Assembly (NCBI RefSeq): GCF_000428925.1
Contig: NZ_AUAW01000011.1
Span: 41,730 to 105,729, forward strand
DNA: 64,000 nt
Direction: 5' to 3'
DNA from: Furfurilactobacillus rossiae DSM 15814
GTDB taxonomy: Bacteria > Bacillota > Bacilli > Lactobacillales > Lactobacillaceae
Shown here: positions 55,146-63,756 of the stretch, piece after piece
How the letters are laid out: each line of letters opens with the position of its first letter
How positions within the stretch are numbered: position 1 is the first letter of the stretch
Notes under the pieces: model-generated
What the model saw: the letters and a program-made list of their open reading frames with translations, nothing else
What the model was told of the DNA's origin: nothing
Databases searched by the model: none
Position numbers and translations under genes: made by a program

Positions 55146-56330
55146 ATGGCAAAAACAATCGCAGTTAACGCAGGTAGTTCAACTTTGAAGTTCCAACTTT
55201 TCGACATGCCTTCGGAAGAGGTCATTGCAAAGGGGCTAGTGGACCGAATCGGTTTAGCAGAAGGCTCATTTACCATTGACTATGGCGATGGTCAACATTT
55301 TAAAATTGAACAACCCTTTAAAGATCACAAGGTTGCCATCAACGTTTTGTTGAAGGAACTTATTGATTTGAAAGTCATCGGTAGTTTTGATGAAATTACT
55401 GGTGTTGGGCACCGTGTCGTGGCTGGTGGTGAATTTTTCAAGGATTCCGTGGTGATCGATGATGATGTCTTAGCGAAGATCGATGAACTAGCTGAATATG
55501 CCCCATTGCACAATCCTGCCAATGCGACAGGTATCCGTGCTTTCCGCGAAGTTCTACCAAACGCAACTGCTGTCGCCGTTTTCGACACGTCATTCCACAG
55601 CACAATGCCTGAAGAAAACTACTTGTATTCTATCCCTTACGAGTACTATGAGAAGTTTGGTGCACGTCGTTATGGTGCGCATGGTACAAGTCATCGTTAT
55701 GTTTCCGCTCGGGCCGCTGAAATTCTTGGTAAGCCATTGTCGGACTTGAAAGTCATTACGTTGCATTTAGGGGCAGGTGCCTCAATTGACGCGATTAAAA
55801 ATGGTGAATCGATTGATACATCCATGGGCTTTACACCGTTGGCAGGAATCACAATGGCGACGCGTTCAGGGGATGTAGATCCTTCGCTGGTCACGTTCCT
55901 TCAGCAGAAGTTGGGGATTACTAACCCTGAAGCGATGATTGACATTTTGAATAAGAAGTCTGGTTTGCTTGGTATTTCAGGTACGTCTGGTGATATGCGT
56001 GATTTACAGACGAGTGACGATCATCGGGCTCAATTGGCAATCAAGATTTTTGTTAACCGCATTGTGAAGTACGTTGGTTCATACATTGCTGAAATGGGTG
56101 GCGTTGATGCGTTGGTATTTACTGCTGGAATCGGTGAAAATGCGAAGGCCATTCGTGCTGCAGTAGTCAATGCGTTTAATTACGCTGGCATTAAGATCGA
56201 TGATGACCGTAATGACGTTCATGGCAAAGAAGCGATTATTTCGACAGATGATTCAACAGCGAAGGTTTTGTTGATTCCAACTGATGAAGAGTTAATGATT
56301 GCTCGTGATGTTGAAAGATTGAAGAAATAA
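55146..56330 (+). CDS. ackA: acetate kinase
   Basis: Cytosolic kinase interconverting acetyl phosphate plus ADP with acetate plus ATP, the energy-yielding end of the phosphoketolase/Pta route, 394 aa. The N-terminal AVNAGSSTLKFQLF, GHRVVAGGEFF, FDTSFHST and THLGAGAS-type HLGAGASIDAI motifs and GIGENA at the C-terminal domain are all present. ATG 55146 behind AAAAGGAGAA. Own transcription unit or read-through from the methylase gene 46 nt upstream. Confidence 0.97.
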   Translation: MAKTIAVNAGSSTLKFQLFDMPSEEVIAKGLVDRIGLAEGSFTIDYGDGQHFKIEQPFKDHKVAINVLLKELIDLKVIGSFDEITGVGHRVVAGGEFFKDSVVIDDDVLAKIDELAEYAPLHNPANATGIRAFREVLPNATAVAVFDTSFHSTMPEENYLYSIPYEYYEKFGARRYGAHGTSHRYVSARAAEILGKPLSDLKVITLHLGAGASIDAIKNGESIDTSMGFTPLAGITMATRSGDVDPSLVTFLQQKLGITNPEAMIDILNKKSGLLGISGTSGDMRDLQTSDDHRAQLAIKIFVNRIVKYVGSYIAEMGGVDALVFTAGIGENAKAIRAAVVNAFNYAGIKIDDDRNDVHGKEAIISTDDSTAKVLLIPTDEELMIARDVERLKK

Positions 56331-56370
56331 TTGAGTGTGATTAGTACGATTAACGGATATTGTTAAGATA

Positions 56371-56420
56371 AAAAGAGAGTTAGCTGGCGGATCTTTTACC
56401 GTCACCTAACTCTCTTTTTT
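56371..56420 (+). terminator. terminator after ackA
   Basis: AAAGAGAGTTAG and CTAACTCTCTTT stem with a 22-nt internal part, then T-rich tail. Confidence 0.9.
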
Positions 56421-56476
56421 TAATACGTGTAATGTTAAGATGAATTATTTTCACCTTTTCCGTGAAATCGTTTCGT

Positions 56477-56505
56477 TTGTTCATTATGGAAAACGCTCGT
56501 ATAAT
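56477..56505 (+). promoter_or_regulatory. promoter of the amino-acid permease gene
   Basis: TTGTTC at 56477-56482, 17-nt spacer, TATAAT at 56500-56505. GTGAAATCGTTTCG just upstream (56462-56475) is a weak, cre-like palindrome. Confidence 0.75.
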
Positions 56506-56564
56506 ATAATTTATGAATTAGCGAGTACTAATTTTAAACGGACATACGGAAAGTAGAGGATTCG

Positions 56565-57956
56565 ATGGCAGAAAATCAAACGGATCAGCAAGAATTATCG
56601 CGATCGTTAAAAAGTCGGCATGTACAACTTATCGCGCTAGGTGGAACAATTGGGACCGGGCTGTTTTTAGGAGCTGGACAATCCATTCATCTGGCGGGGC
56701 CAGCCATTATTTTAGTGTATATGTTGACTGGATTGATGTGCTTTTGGCTGATGCGTGCTTTGGGCGAGTTGCTCATGTCGGATTTATCGCAACACTCATT
56801 TATCGACTTTATTGACCGCTACATAGGTAAACGCACTGGCTTTGTGGTTGGATGGACCTACTGGGTATCATGGATCACAATTGCCATGGCAGAAATCACG
56901 GCTGCTGGATTGTACTTTCAGTTTTGGTTTCCAAAAGTGCCGCAGTGGTTACCAGGTTTTGTGATTTTAATTGTGCTGTTGTGTTTAAACTTAATCACTG
57001 TAGAGGCGTTTGGCGAGGCAGAATTTTGGTTTGCCATCATTAAAATTGTGGCGATTATTGCGCTGATTGTTGGCGGGCTGGCAATGATCTTTCTTTCGAT
57101 TAAAACGCCTGTCGGTCACGCGTCCTTTGGCAATTTATTTCGTGATGGTGGCTTTTTTGCCAAGGGTGCAAAGGGATTTGTTCTCTCATTTCAGATGGTT
57201 GTGTTTGCGTTTGTCGGAATTGAAATGGTGGGGATGACTGCATCTGAAACGGCCAATCCGCATGAAGTTATTCCCAAGGCAATCAATGAAATTCCCATGC
57301 GGGTTATCTTATTTTACGTGGGTTCGCTGTTGGTTATTATGAGTATCTATCCGTGGTCTTATGTGTCACCATCCAGCAGTCCATTTGTTCAAGTCTTTCA
57401 AAATGTTGGGATTAAAGCAGCTGCTGGTATTATTAATTTTGTTGTATTGACTGCAGCCGCTTCGGCATGTAACAGTTCTCTGTTTACAACTGGTCGAATG
57501 CTATACTCATTGACGTATGGTGGTAAGTCACGCTTTTCCAAACGGATGAGTAAGTTATCTTCACATCAGGTGCCAGCTAATGCATTACGTTTCTCAACTT
57601 TGATTATTGCTATCGCGGTAGTTTTGAATTTCTTATTTCCTGCTGGTGTATTTACCTTTATTTCCAGTGTTGCAACGACATGTTTTATTCTCATTTGGGG
57701 GTTGATCATCGTTGCGCACTTGAGATATCGGCAATCAATGAAGACACAACATCTTCCATTAGCTGATTTCAAAATGCCGTTTGCACCATTAACTGATTAC
57801 TTGGTATTGATCTTTCTTGGTTTCGTAGCAATTGTGATGTTATTTAAGACGGAAACATTGATTGCACTTATTGGTGCTGTAGCTTGGTTTATCTTTTTGT
57901 TTGTTGCGAAGTCAATTAGCATGAAGGCTGAATCCGAAATGGCACAACATGATTGA
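56565..57956 (+). CDS. APC-family amino-acid permease (AAT/CycA type)
   Basis: 463-aa proton-coupled amino-acid transporter with twelve predicted membrane segments. The consensus amphipathic start RHVQLIALGGTIGTGLF (helix 1 with the unwound Gly-rich site) and GRALGELLM-type motif ALGELLMSDL on helix 2-3 define the amino-acid transporter family. Similarity of pattern is greatest to D-alanine/D-serine/glycine and related permeases, but the substrate cannot be stated. Stands alone between two terminators with a strong promoter. Confidence 0.9.
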   Translation: MAENQTDQQELSRSLKSRHVQLIALGGTIGTGLFLGAGQSIHLAGPAIILVYMLTGLMCFWLMRALGELLMSDLSQHSFIDFIDRYIGKRTGFVVGWTYWVSWITIAMAEITAAGLYFQFWFPKVPQWLPGFVILIVLLCLNLITVEAFGEAEFWFAIIKIVAIIALIVGGLAMIFLSIKTPVGHASFGNLFRDGGFFAKGAKGFVLSFQMVVFAFVGIEMVGMTASETANPHEVIPKAINEIPMRVILFYVGSLLVIMSIYPWSYVSPSSSPFVQVFQNVGIKAAAGIINFVVLTAAASACNSSLFTTGRMLYSLTYGGKSRFSKRMSKLSSHQVPANALRFSTLIIAIAVVLNFLFPAGVFTFISSVATTCFILIWGLIIVAHLRYRQSMKTQHLPLADFKMPFAPLTDYLVLIFLGFVAIVMLFKTETLIALIGAVAWFIFLFVAKSISMKAESEMAQHD

Positions 57957-57974
57957 TGATTAAATAGATTTTTT

Positions 57975-58020
57975 AAAGCCATTACCTTGCCGTTTGAACG
58001 GACAGATAATGGCTTTTGTT
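57975..58020 (+). terminator. terminator after the permease gene
   Basis: AAAGCCATTA and TAATGGCTTTT enclose a CCGT/ACGG helix; T-rich end. Confidence 0.88.
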
Positions 58021-58087
58021 TTGTCATTTGATAATGGAGCATTAAGCAGGGGCAGGCGGTCTCGACAAGGTGGTTCATGGTAACATG

Positions 58088-58096
58088 TGGTACAAT
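58088..58096 (+). promoter_or_regulatory. extended -10 promoter of the phosphoesterase gene
   Basis: TGgTACAAT about 30 nt before the gene, no clear -35. Confidence 0.45.
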
Positions 58097-58126
58097 AAAT
58101 AGACGAAATTGACGGGAGGTTTGCGG

Positions 58127-58738
58127 ATGCGGTATTTTACGTCGGACACACATTTTTATCATAAAGAGTTACTAGGGATGAACGACTTCGCTCCACGACC
58201 TTTTTTGACCGTCGAAGACATGAATGAGACGATTATTAAAAATTGGAATTCTGTCGTTACAGATACGGACACGGTTTATCATTTAGGTGATATCGCGATG
58301 TACTTCACACGGCCAGCTATCACGTCACACATTGCGGTGAACGACATTTTGCATCGGTTGAATGGTCACATTGTGTTGATTAAGGGCAATCATGATAACC
58401 GTGCATTGTTTAAATATTTGGCAGCACATAACGAAAACATGCTTGATGGAAAACCAAAGTTTGAATTCCACGATGTTGGCGCGTATTTGAAATATGATCA
58501 CCGACAGTATTATTTAACACACTACCCATTCTCTATGGGGATCGTTGGTAATATTATCAATTTGCATGGTCACATTCACCATTATGCTTTTCCGGCCAAG
58601 GAAAATATTAATGTTGGTGTTGATACGCCTGAAAAGAGCTATATTGATCACGAAATTCCATTTGGTCGACCATTTTCGTTTGCAGAAATCGAGCAAATGA
58701 TTGAGGGCAAGGCGGTTGATTATAAAAAACGTCATTAG
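58127..58738 (+). CDS. metallophosphoesterase family protein
   Basis: 203-aa calcineurin-like hydrolase. Metal ligands are visible in order: SDTHFYH (residues 5-11), HLGDIAMYF, KGNHDN, LTHYPF and LHGHIHH. This pattern is common for single-domain phosphatases of lactobacilli and phages acting on unknown phosphoesters. ATG 58127 is 7 nt after GGGAGG; the longer frame from 58109 begins before that site. Confidence 0.88.
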   Translation: MRYFTSDTHFYHKELLGMNDFAPRPFLTVEDMNETIIKNWNSVVTDTDTVYHLGDIAMYFTRPAITSHIAVNDILHRLNGHIVLIKGNHDNRALFKYLAAHNENMLDGKPKFEFHDVGAYLKYDHRQYYLTHYPFSMGIVGNIINLHGHIHHYAFPAKENINVGVDTPEKSYIDHEIPFGRPFSFAEIEQMIEGKAVDYKKRH

Positions 58739-58788
58739 TTGTTTGTAAAATATGATATGTAATTATTGTTGTAACAAAGGTTAGGAAG

Positions 58789-59508
58789 GTGATCGTTATC
58801 GATCGTGAACACATCCAAGAGCTTGCTCAGGAAGCTCAAGAAAAGCGAGCTGCGATGTTTACCATTGTTCGTGAAAACGAGCAACAATTCTTTATTAACG
58901 GGCATCCATACGAATTAGTGACTAATTTTCACGATGCGTTTGATGTGCATAAATTTGCTGAGCGATATAGTACTGTTTTGAGTAAGTATGATTTCTTGGT
59001 CGGGGACTGGGGATTTGATCAACTTCGGTTAAAAGGCTTTTATGCTGCTAAAAAACGCAATGTACCAGTGAGTCAAACGATAACGGCGCTGCAAGATTAT
59101 CTATATGAGTATTGTAATTTTGGCTGTGCCTATTTTGTGCTTCATAATTTAGACGTTGAAATTGAGCAACAAGATCGACCACAAAAGGAAGAACATCAAC
59201 GTTCCCATCGTTCAAGACGGCGTCGAAGCAATGGTGGTCAGGAAACTAAAACGGCCCAAACAGCGCGGAAAAATGATAGCTCGACGAATCAGCGGAATCA
59301 AAAGCAGAACGGACAACAGCGTCACCAGTTTGAAACACATCATAAAAAAGAAACAGCTTACACGAAGGAACGTACGGTTAGTAAAACAACGCGGCCCACT
59401 GGTCATAGTGGACAGCAAGTTCAGTCTACGCAAAACAGACGACCTTCGCGGCGTCATTTTACAATTAGACAAAAATCGCATTCGCAGACTCAGAATAACG
59501 ATAAATAG
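58789..59508 (+). CDS. yutD: YutD family protein (DUF1027) with basic disordered tail
   Basis: 239-aa protein. The YutD core covers about residues 22-125: FINGHPYELVTNFHDAF, KYDFLVGDWGFDQLRLKGF and the closing YLYEYCNFGCAYFVLHNL. The C-terminal 110 residues are Arg/Gln/Thr-rich and probably disordered, possibly nucleic-acid binding; Bacillus YutD lacks this tail. The GTG 58789 overlaps AGGAAGG, so the start is uncertain: AAAGG at 58776-58780 may serve it. Function unknown; pairs with the HAD gene as yutD-yutF in Bacillus. Confidence 0.83.
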   Translation: MIVIDREHIQELAQEAQEKRAAMFTIVRENEQQFFINGHPYELVTNFHDAFDVHKFAERYSTVLSKYDFLVGDWGFDQLRLKGFYAAKKRNVPVSQTITALQDYLYEYCNFGCAYFVLHNLDVEIEQQDRPQKEEHQRSHRSRRRRSNGGQETKTAQTARKNDSSTNQRNQKQNGQQRHQFETHHKKETAYTKERTVSKTTRPTGHSGQQVQSTQNRRPSRRHFTIRQKSHSQTQNNDK

Positions 59509-59520
59509 TGAGGATTTTGA

Positions 59521-60312
59521 ATGATGAAGCGTTATTCAGGTTATTTTATTGATTTAGACGGCACCATCTACCAGGGGACCAAGGAAATTAAAACGGCCCA
59601 AACGTTTATGCAACGGCTGATTGATAGTGAGATTCCCTATTTGTTTGTAACAAACAATTCTACGCGTAGTCCTGAAGATGTCGCGGAAAATCTGCGCGCA
59701 CATCACCACATCGCCACGACGGCAGCACATGTGTACACGACTGCTTTAGCTACAGCGGACTATTTGCGTCGTTTGGCGGCGGATAAACCATTAACTGCCT
59801 ATGTTATTGGGGAACGTGGACTTCAGGATGCATTGCGTAATGTTGGCTTTGCACTGGTTGCTGATGCATCGTTTGCACCAACGTTTACGGTTGTTGGACT
59901 TGATCGTGAGGTTACCTATGAAAAATTCGTACAGGCTGTGTTGGCTATTCAGCATGGCTCACAGTTCGTAGGGACTAATCTGGATACTAATATTCCAAAT
60001 CAGCGGGGGATGTTGCCGGGCGCTGGAGCGGTTGTCGATTTTGTCCGTTATGCGACAGGAAAGAAACCAATCACCATCGGTAAACCCGCTAAAATCATCA
60101 TGAACGAGGCACTCAACAGGATTCAATTGCCGCGAGAAGATGTGCTGATGATTGGCGACAACCTGCATACTGATATTATGGCCGCAAAGAATGCAAACAT
60201 GGACTCTCTGCTGACACTGACAGGACTAACTAAACAGGCTCCCGCAGGCGATGCAGATATTGTTCCGACGTATGTGGTGTCAGATTTAACTAAATGGCGG
60301 TTACACGGATGA
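59521..60312 (+). CDS. yutF: HAD-superfamily phosphatase (YutF/NagD type)
   Basis: 263-aa HAD hydrolase, subfamily IIA. Motif I is FIDLDGTIYQG with the nucleophile Asp, motif II FVTNNSTRS, motif III lysine in GKPAKIIMNEAL and motif IV MIGDNLHTDIMAA. The cap domain lies between about residues 75 and 180. Members dephosphorylate small sugar- or nucleotide-phosphates; the exact substrate is unknown. Starts at ATG 59521 or 59524 after GAGG. Confidence 0.92.
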   Translation: MMKRYSGYFIDLDGTIYQGTKEIKTAQTFMQRLIDSEIPYLFVTNNSTRSPEDVAENLRAHHHIATTAAHVYTTALATADYLRRLAADKPLTAYVIGERGLQDALRNVGFALVADASFAPTFTVVGLDREVTYEKFVQAVLAIQHGSQFVGTNLDTNIPNQRGMLPGAGAVVDFVRYATGKKPITIGKPAKIIMNEALNRIQLPREDVLMIGDNLHTDIMAAKNANMDSLLTLTGLTKQAPAGDADIVPTYVVSDLTKWRLHG

Positions 60313-60959
60313 TTATTAAAAAAGTAAACCACTGGCTACGCTATTTGTGTGGCTGGTTTTTTATCTTAACAAGTTCAATTTTTCTGACAGTCCATGCTGT
60401 CTGGCTATATCGCATCATGTTATCAACCACAACAATTTTGCATGATGTAAATTTGAATCGGCAAACGATGCTGAAAAATTATTATCAGTTGCTCCAGTAC
60501 TTAGATTTTCCATGGGTGGAGCGGCTACACATGAATAATTTTACTGATTCGGAGGGAGCGCTCAAACACTTCGCAGATGTAAAGAACTTGTTGTTACTCA
60601 ATAATGTAGTCCTGATTATAACGGCTATAGTTACAGCGTGGGGACTGTGGCGAATGTATCGGGAAAGCCGTTTATGGCAGTTGATCATTCCGATGCGGAT
60701 TGCGTTGCCTGTTGCTCCCGTTATCGGTGTGATTATGAGCTTGAATTTTGAAAGTTTTTTTATCACATTTCATAAACTGCTGTTTAGAAATGACGATTGG
60801 TTGTTTGACCCCAATCAGGATGCGATTATCAACGCGTTGCCAGCTAGTTTCTTTCTTGCCTGTTTCGCATTGTTTTTTGTTTTAATTGAAACGTGGATAA
60901 TCGTTGGCTTACTAGTCGGCCAGCATAGTTTAAGGCACGGACTAGTTTTGAAACACTAA
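60309..60959 (+). CDS. DUF1461/TIGR01906 membrane protein
   Basis: 216-aa integral membrane protein with four predicted segments (about 12-36, 92-112, 126-146 and 178-202). The first outer loop contains the family features VNLNRQTMLKNYYQLLQYL and FTDSEGALKHFADVKNLL. This family regularly follows yutD-yutF in lactobacilli and enterococci, but its role is unknown. The start ATG 60309 overlaps the stop of the preceding gene (ATGA). Confidence 0.87.
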   Translation: MIIKKVNHWLRYLCGWFFILTSSIFLTVHAVWLYRIMLSTTTILHDVNLNRQTMLKNYYQLLQYLDFPWVERLHMNNFTDSEGALKHFADVKNLLLLNNVVLIITAIVTAWGLWRMYRESRLWQLIIPMRIALPVAPVIGVIMSLNFESFFITFHKLLFRNDDWLFDPNQDAIINALPASFFLACFALFFVLIETWIIVGLLVGQHSLRHGLVLKH

Positions 60960-60960
60960 A

Positions 60961-61018
60961 AAAGCACGTCGTTTAGCACTGTGTGAAATCACAGTATGCT
61001 AAGCGACGTGCTTTTATT
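60961..61018. terminator. bidirectional terminator between DUF1461 and dedA genes
   Basis: AAAAGCACGTCG-type stem of over 20 bp with small mismatches, inner CTGTG/CACAG, A and T flanks on the two sides. Confidence 0.9.
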
Positions 61019-61026
61019 TGGCAAAA

Positions 61027-61668
61027 TTATGACGCCTTAACTTTCCCACGAATATAACCAACTACGGCAGGAATCAACGAGATGATGATGATGCCTAAAA
61101 CGACTGCAGAGAAGTGCGCTTTGACAAACGGAATGTTACCAAAGAAATATCCCCCAGCAGAACATAGGGTTACCCATGAAATACAGCCGATCAAGGAAAA
61201 ACGGATAAAGCGACGGTACGGCATATTACTACCACCAGCGACAAATGGGGCAAAAGTTCGGATGATTGGCATAAACCGTGCCAGAATGATGGCCATCGCG
61301 CCATGGGCATTGAAGAACGTTTCTGAACGTTCAAGCGCATCTTTGCGAATCAGTTTTCCAAACAGAGAATGATTCGACAAGGCATGGCCGATACGCTGAC
61401 CGATGATAAAGTTAAGTGAATCACCAGAGATACAAGCTATCAGGAATAGAATGACAAAGGTCCAAATATTCAGGTGATATAAGCTGTTTGCGGCAAGTGC
61501 GCTAGCTGCAAATACCAGTGAGTCACCCGGCAAGAACGGCAGAATCACCGCACCGGTTTCAATAAAGATAATGGCAAACAGTATGAGATAAGTCCAGTTA
61601 CCAAAGTTATTGACGAGTGAAACAAGGTGCGCGTCAATATGTAAAACGAAATCAATTAGGGTCGACAT
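61027..61668 (-). CDS. DedA family membrane protein
   Basis: 213-aa SNARE-associated/DedA (VTT domain) protein. Conserved features: ETGAVILPFLPGDSLVF on the first re-entrant loop, GDSLNFIIGQRIG, and the second loop RFMPIIRTFAPFVAGGSNM. Family members transport or flip undecaprenyl phosphate or other phospholipids (established for the UptA branch of DedA) or support membrane potential; this copy is not assigned to a branch. On the - strand an extended -10 TGcTATAGT lies at about 61730-61738, upstream of the start. Confidence 0.92.
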   Translation of the reverse strand: MSTLIDFVLHIDAHLVSLVNNFGNWTYLILFAIIFIETGAVILPFLPGDSLVFAASALAANSLYHLNIWTFVILFLIACISGDSLNFIIGQRIGHALSNHSLFGKLIRKDALERSETFFNAHGAMAIILARFMPIIRTFAPFVAGGSNMPYRRFIRFSLIGCISWVTLCSAGGYFFGNIPFVKAHFSAVVLGIIIISLIPAVVGYIRGKVKAS

Positions 61669-62026
61669 AGGTAATCCTCTCTAATTTGCAAAAGTAAGTT
61701 TGTTAAGATGTCAAATGACAATGGGCTCACTATAGCAGAAATGAGTGGCAAACAAAATAGGCGATTAAGCGAATATATGGAAATTAACAAAAAGTTTCAA
61801 AATCACAATGACAGACTGGCCTAATATTGTCATTGCAATCATAGTGGTGTTGGTTTCAATTACACATGAGAAGTAAATATAGGATAAGTGAGGGCAAAAA
61901 CGGTCACCAACAATTGCATGTCAGCAGTCGGTTGTTTACAATGATAAAGATTTGACATTCTTCAATGAGAATGTGAACAGGAAAATGCGTATAAAAATAA
62001 AACGAGCTGTAGTAAGGAGAATAAAA
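61669..62026. other. divergent intergenic region between dedA and the cyclophilin gene
   Basis: No gene seen. It holds the dedA promoter, a TGTCAAATGACA palindrome (61709-61720), CAATGACA/TGTCATTG arms (61806-61813 with 61828-61835), the cyclophilin promoter TTGCAT-N17-TACAAT (61914-61942), and ACATTCT-N6-AGAATGT (61955-61974) in the leader. Confidence 0.6.
61914..61942 (+). promoter_or_regulatory. cyclophilin gene promoter
   Basis: TTGCAT at 61914-61919, 17-nt spacer, TACAAT at 61937-61942. Confidence 0.65.
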
Positions 62027-62611
62027 ATGTATCCACAGATTGAAATTGGCGAGGCTAAGGGCCCACAAGTAACGCTGCACACGACGATGGGCGATATTAA
62101 ATTCCAATTGTTTGAAGACCAGGCACCCAAAACGGTTGCGAATTTCGTTGGCCTTGCAAAAAATGGCTATTATGACGGTGTAAGTTTTCACCGTGTTATT
62201 GCTGATTTTATGATTCAAGGTGGTGACCCAACAGGCACTGGTGCCGGTGGTGAAAGCATTTACGGGCAAACGTTTGAAGATGAGTTTTCAGATAAGCTGT
62301 TTAATTTTAGAGGCGCATTATCAATGGCTAATGCTGGTCCAAATACTAATGGTAGCCAATTTTTCATCGTGCAGGCAAGTCGAGTTCCTTCAGATATGAT
62401 CGAACAATTAAAGGGAATGGGATTAGCCAGCGAAGTTATTGCCAAGTATGAGCAGGGTGGTACACCATGGCTTGATGGACATCATACTGTTTTCGGGCAA
62501 ATTATTGAGGGAATGGATGTTGTGGATGAGATGGCTAAGGTTTCAACTAACTATGAGGATCGTCCAGATACGCCAATTTTAATCAACAGTGTCTCCGTGA
62601 GCGAAGCGTAA
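62027..62611 (+). CDS. peptidyl-prolyl cis-trans isomerase, cyclophilin type
   Basis: 194-aa cytosolic foldase. Cyclophilin motifs: [24 protein letters not shown] (with the catalytic Arg in FHRV, residue listing shortened), [11 protein letters not shown], and NTNGSQFFI. The loop with [14 protein letters not shown] is longer than in E. coli PpiB, as in other Firmicute members. ATG 62027 behind AAGGAGAA; the frame upstream is untranslated leader. Confidence 0.93.
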   Translation: MYPQIEIGEAKGPQVTLHTTMGDIKFQLFEDQAPKTVANFVGLAKNGYYDGVSFHRVIADFMIQGGDPTGTGAGGESIYGQTFEDEFSDKLFNFRGALSMANAGPNTNGSQFFIVQASRVPSDMIEQLKGMGLASEVIAKYEQGGTPWLDGHHTVFGQIIEGMDVVDEMAKVSTNYEDRPDTPILINSVSVSEA

Positions 62612-62634
62612 TAAGTTGCGGGGAGGCGCGGTTT

Positions 62635-63015
62635 ATGAAGTACCAGATTGGTCAAACAGTGACTGGTGTGGTAACTGGGATTCAGCCGTATGGTGCTTTT
62701 ATTAGTTTAGATGAAACTCATCAAGGGCTCATTCACATTTCAGAGACACATTATGGGTTTGTACGTGATATCCATGACTATCTAAAGGTGGGACAGTCTG
62801 TACGGGCTAAAATACTTGATATAGATGAGTACTCACAAAAGATCAGTCTGTCATTACGCTGTTTGGAAGAGGATCAAGAAGATGTACCGGTGGTCAACGC
62901 CCGTGATGTGCACAAGCGGTATTGGACAAATTATCATGTTCACACGGGTTTTCAACCAATTGCAGATGCAATGGATGGGTGGCTGGCGGAAGCTCGTCAA
63001 CGGTTTTTGAAGTAA
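62635..63015 (+). CDS. cvfD: S1 domain RNA-binding protein CvfD/GSP13
   Basis: 126-aa protein with one S1 domain at residues 1-73 (GQTVTGVVTGIQPYGAFISL, HISETHYGFV, VKAKILD-like VRAKILDIDE). A short C-terminal tail completes it. Streptococcal CvfD and Bacillus YugI (general stress protein 13) are ribosome- or RNA-associated post-transcriptional regulators of stress adaptation. ATG 62635 behind GGGGAGG, 23 nt from the cyclophilin stop. Confidence 0.9.
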   Translation: MKYQIGQTVTGVVTGIQPYGAFISLDETHQGLIHISETHYGFVRDIHDYLKVGQSVRAKILDIDEYSQKISLSLRCLEEDQEDVPVVNARDVHKRYWTNYHVHTGFQPIADAMDGWLAEARQRFLK

Positions 63016-63048
63016 TGTTAAGTTGTAAGAGGAGGATGAAAGAGTTTT

Positions 63049-63414
63049 ATGAAACAAGTTGCAGGGACTATTTTGACAATCAATGATGGCATCCCAAGCT
63101 TTTTGGTTACTAAGGATGATGGCAATTACGGCTTTTTCTGTACTAAGGTTTTGGAAGATAAGACTGCGTTGGCAAGTATTCTTGAATGTTTGCACGATGC
63201 TTTAGAAGTAGATCTCGAACAATTAAGGTTAAGCGAGTTAACAACTTGTGAGATAGGTGAGGCCAATGTCTCACTGTTTGTTTTTGATCATCTTCAAATT
63301 ACGTCAGAGTTGAAGCAACGTGCACTTGATCAAGGCCTTGACTTTGTTCAAGGAGATCAGTTGCATATGCTATTCCATGACGTTAAGTTTGACTCTGCAC
63401 CAGTGTTTGATTAA
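63049..63414 (+). CDS. Nudix-like protein with degenerate active site
   Basis: 121-aa protein. The strand pattern VAGTILTINDGIPSFLVT then KDDGNYGFF and the helix TALASILECLHDALEVDLEQL are laid out as in a Nudix hydrolase, but the Nudix box GX5EX7REUXEEXGU is lost: no REUXEE acidic residues remain. It may be a former Nudix hydrolase kept as a binding protein. Last gene before the rRNA operon. Start ATG 63049 follows GGAGGATGA. No function assigned. Confidence 0.6.
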   Translation: MKQVAGTILTINDGIPSFLVTKDDGNYGFFCTKVLEDKTALASILECLHDALEVDLEQLRLSELTTCEIGEANVSLFVFDHLQITSELKQRALDQGLDFVQGDQLHMLFHDVKFDSAPVFD

Positions 63415-63452
63415 CTGAAATAAACTATTTTTCATTTTTTTTGAAATTTGAC

Positions 63453-63481
63453 TTGACCCAGATTCATGTGATTGATATAGT
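63453..63481 (+). promoter_or_regulatory. rRNA operon promoter P1
   Basis: TTGACC at 63453-63458, 17-nt spacer, TATAGT at 63476-63481. Confidence 0.8.
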
Positions 63482-63558
63482 ATTACTTGCTGCTACGGAA
63501 TGTTGATGCAGCAATCATCTGGATCGATTGTGAAACAAAAAAGTTCTTCAACTTTTAA

Positions 63559-63587
63559 TTGACACAGTTGAGTTTGAATGATATTAT
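63559..63587 (+). promoter_or_regulatory. rRNA operon promoter P2
   Basis: TTGACA at 63559-63564, 17-nt spacer, TATTAT at 63582-63587. Between P1 and P2 lies a TTGCTGC/GCAGCAA hairpin (63487-63514). Confidence 0.85.
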
Positions 63588-63756
63588 CAAATAGTTGTCT
63601 TGAGGCAACGAAGTAGATCTTTGAAAACTGAACAACGTTTCGACGAATCAAATATGTAGGGTCTTTGAACGAAAGTTCGAAGCAATTTACAATTGTGAAG
63701 TCAATTCACTTTATAACCAAGTAACAACAAAACAAGAGCTATTTCAAATAACTCAT
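63588..63756 (+). ncRNA. 16S rRNA leader (pre-rRNA 5' part)
   Basis: Transcribed leader after P2 with the Firmicute rRNA leader signature GATCTTTGAAAACTGAACAA near 63617-63636 and A/T-rich segments. It should pair with the region after 16S for RNase III processing; the partner is outside the window. Confidence 0.75.

Noticed and set aside
59156..59524. 122-aa basic frame inside yutD
   Set aside because: Shadow frame of the Arg/Gln-rich yutD tail, without a ribosome site or recognisable features.
60970..61010. CIRCE-like TTAGCACTG...CAGTATGCTAA
   Set aside because: It is the inner part of a long terminator stem between convergent genes, not in a promoter.
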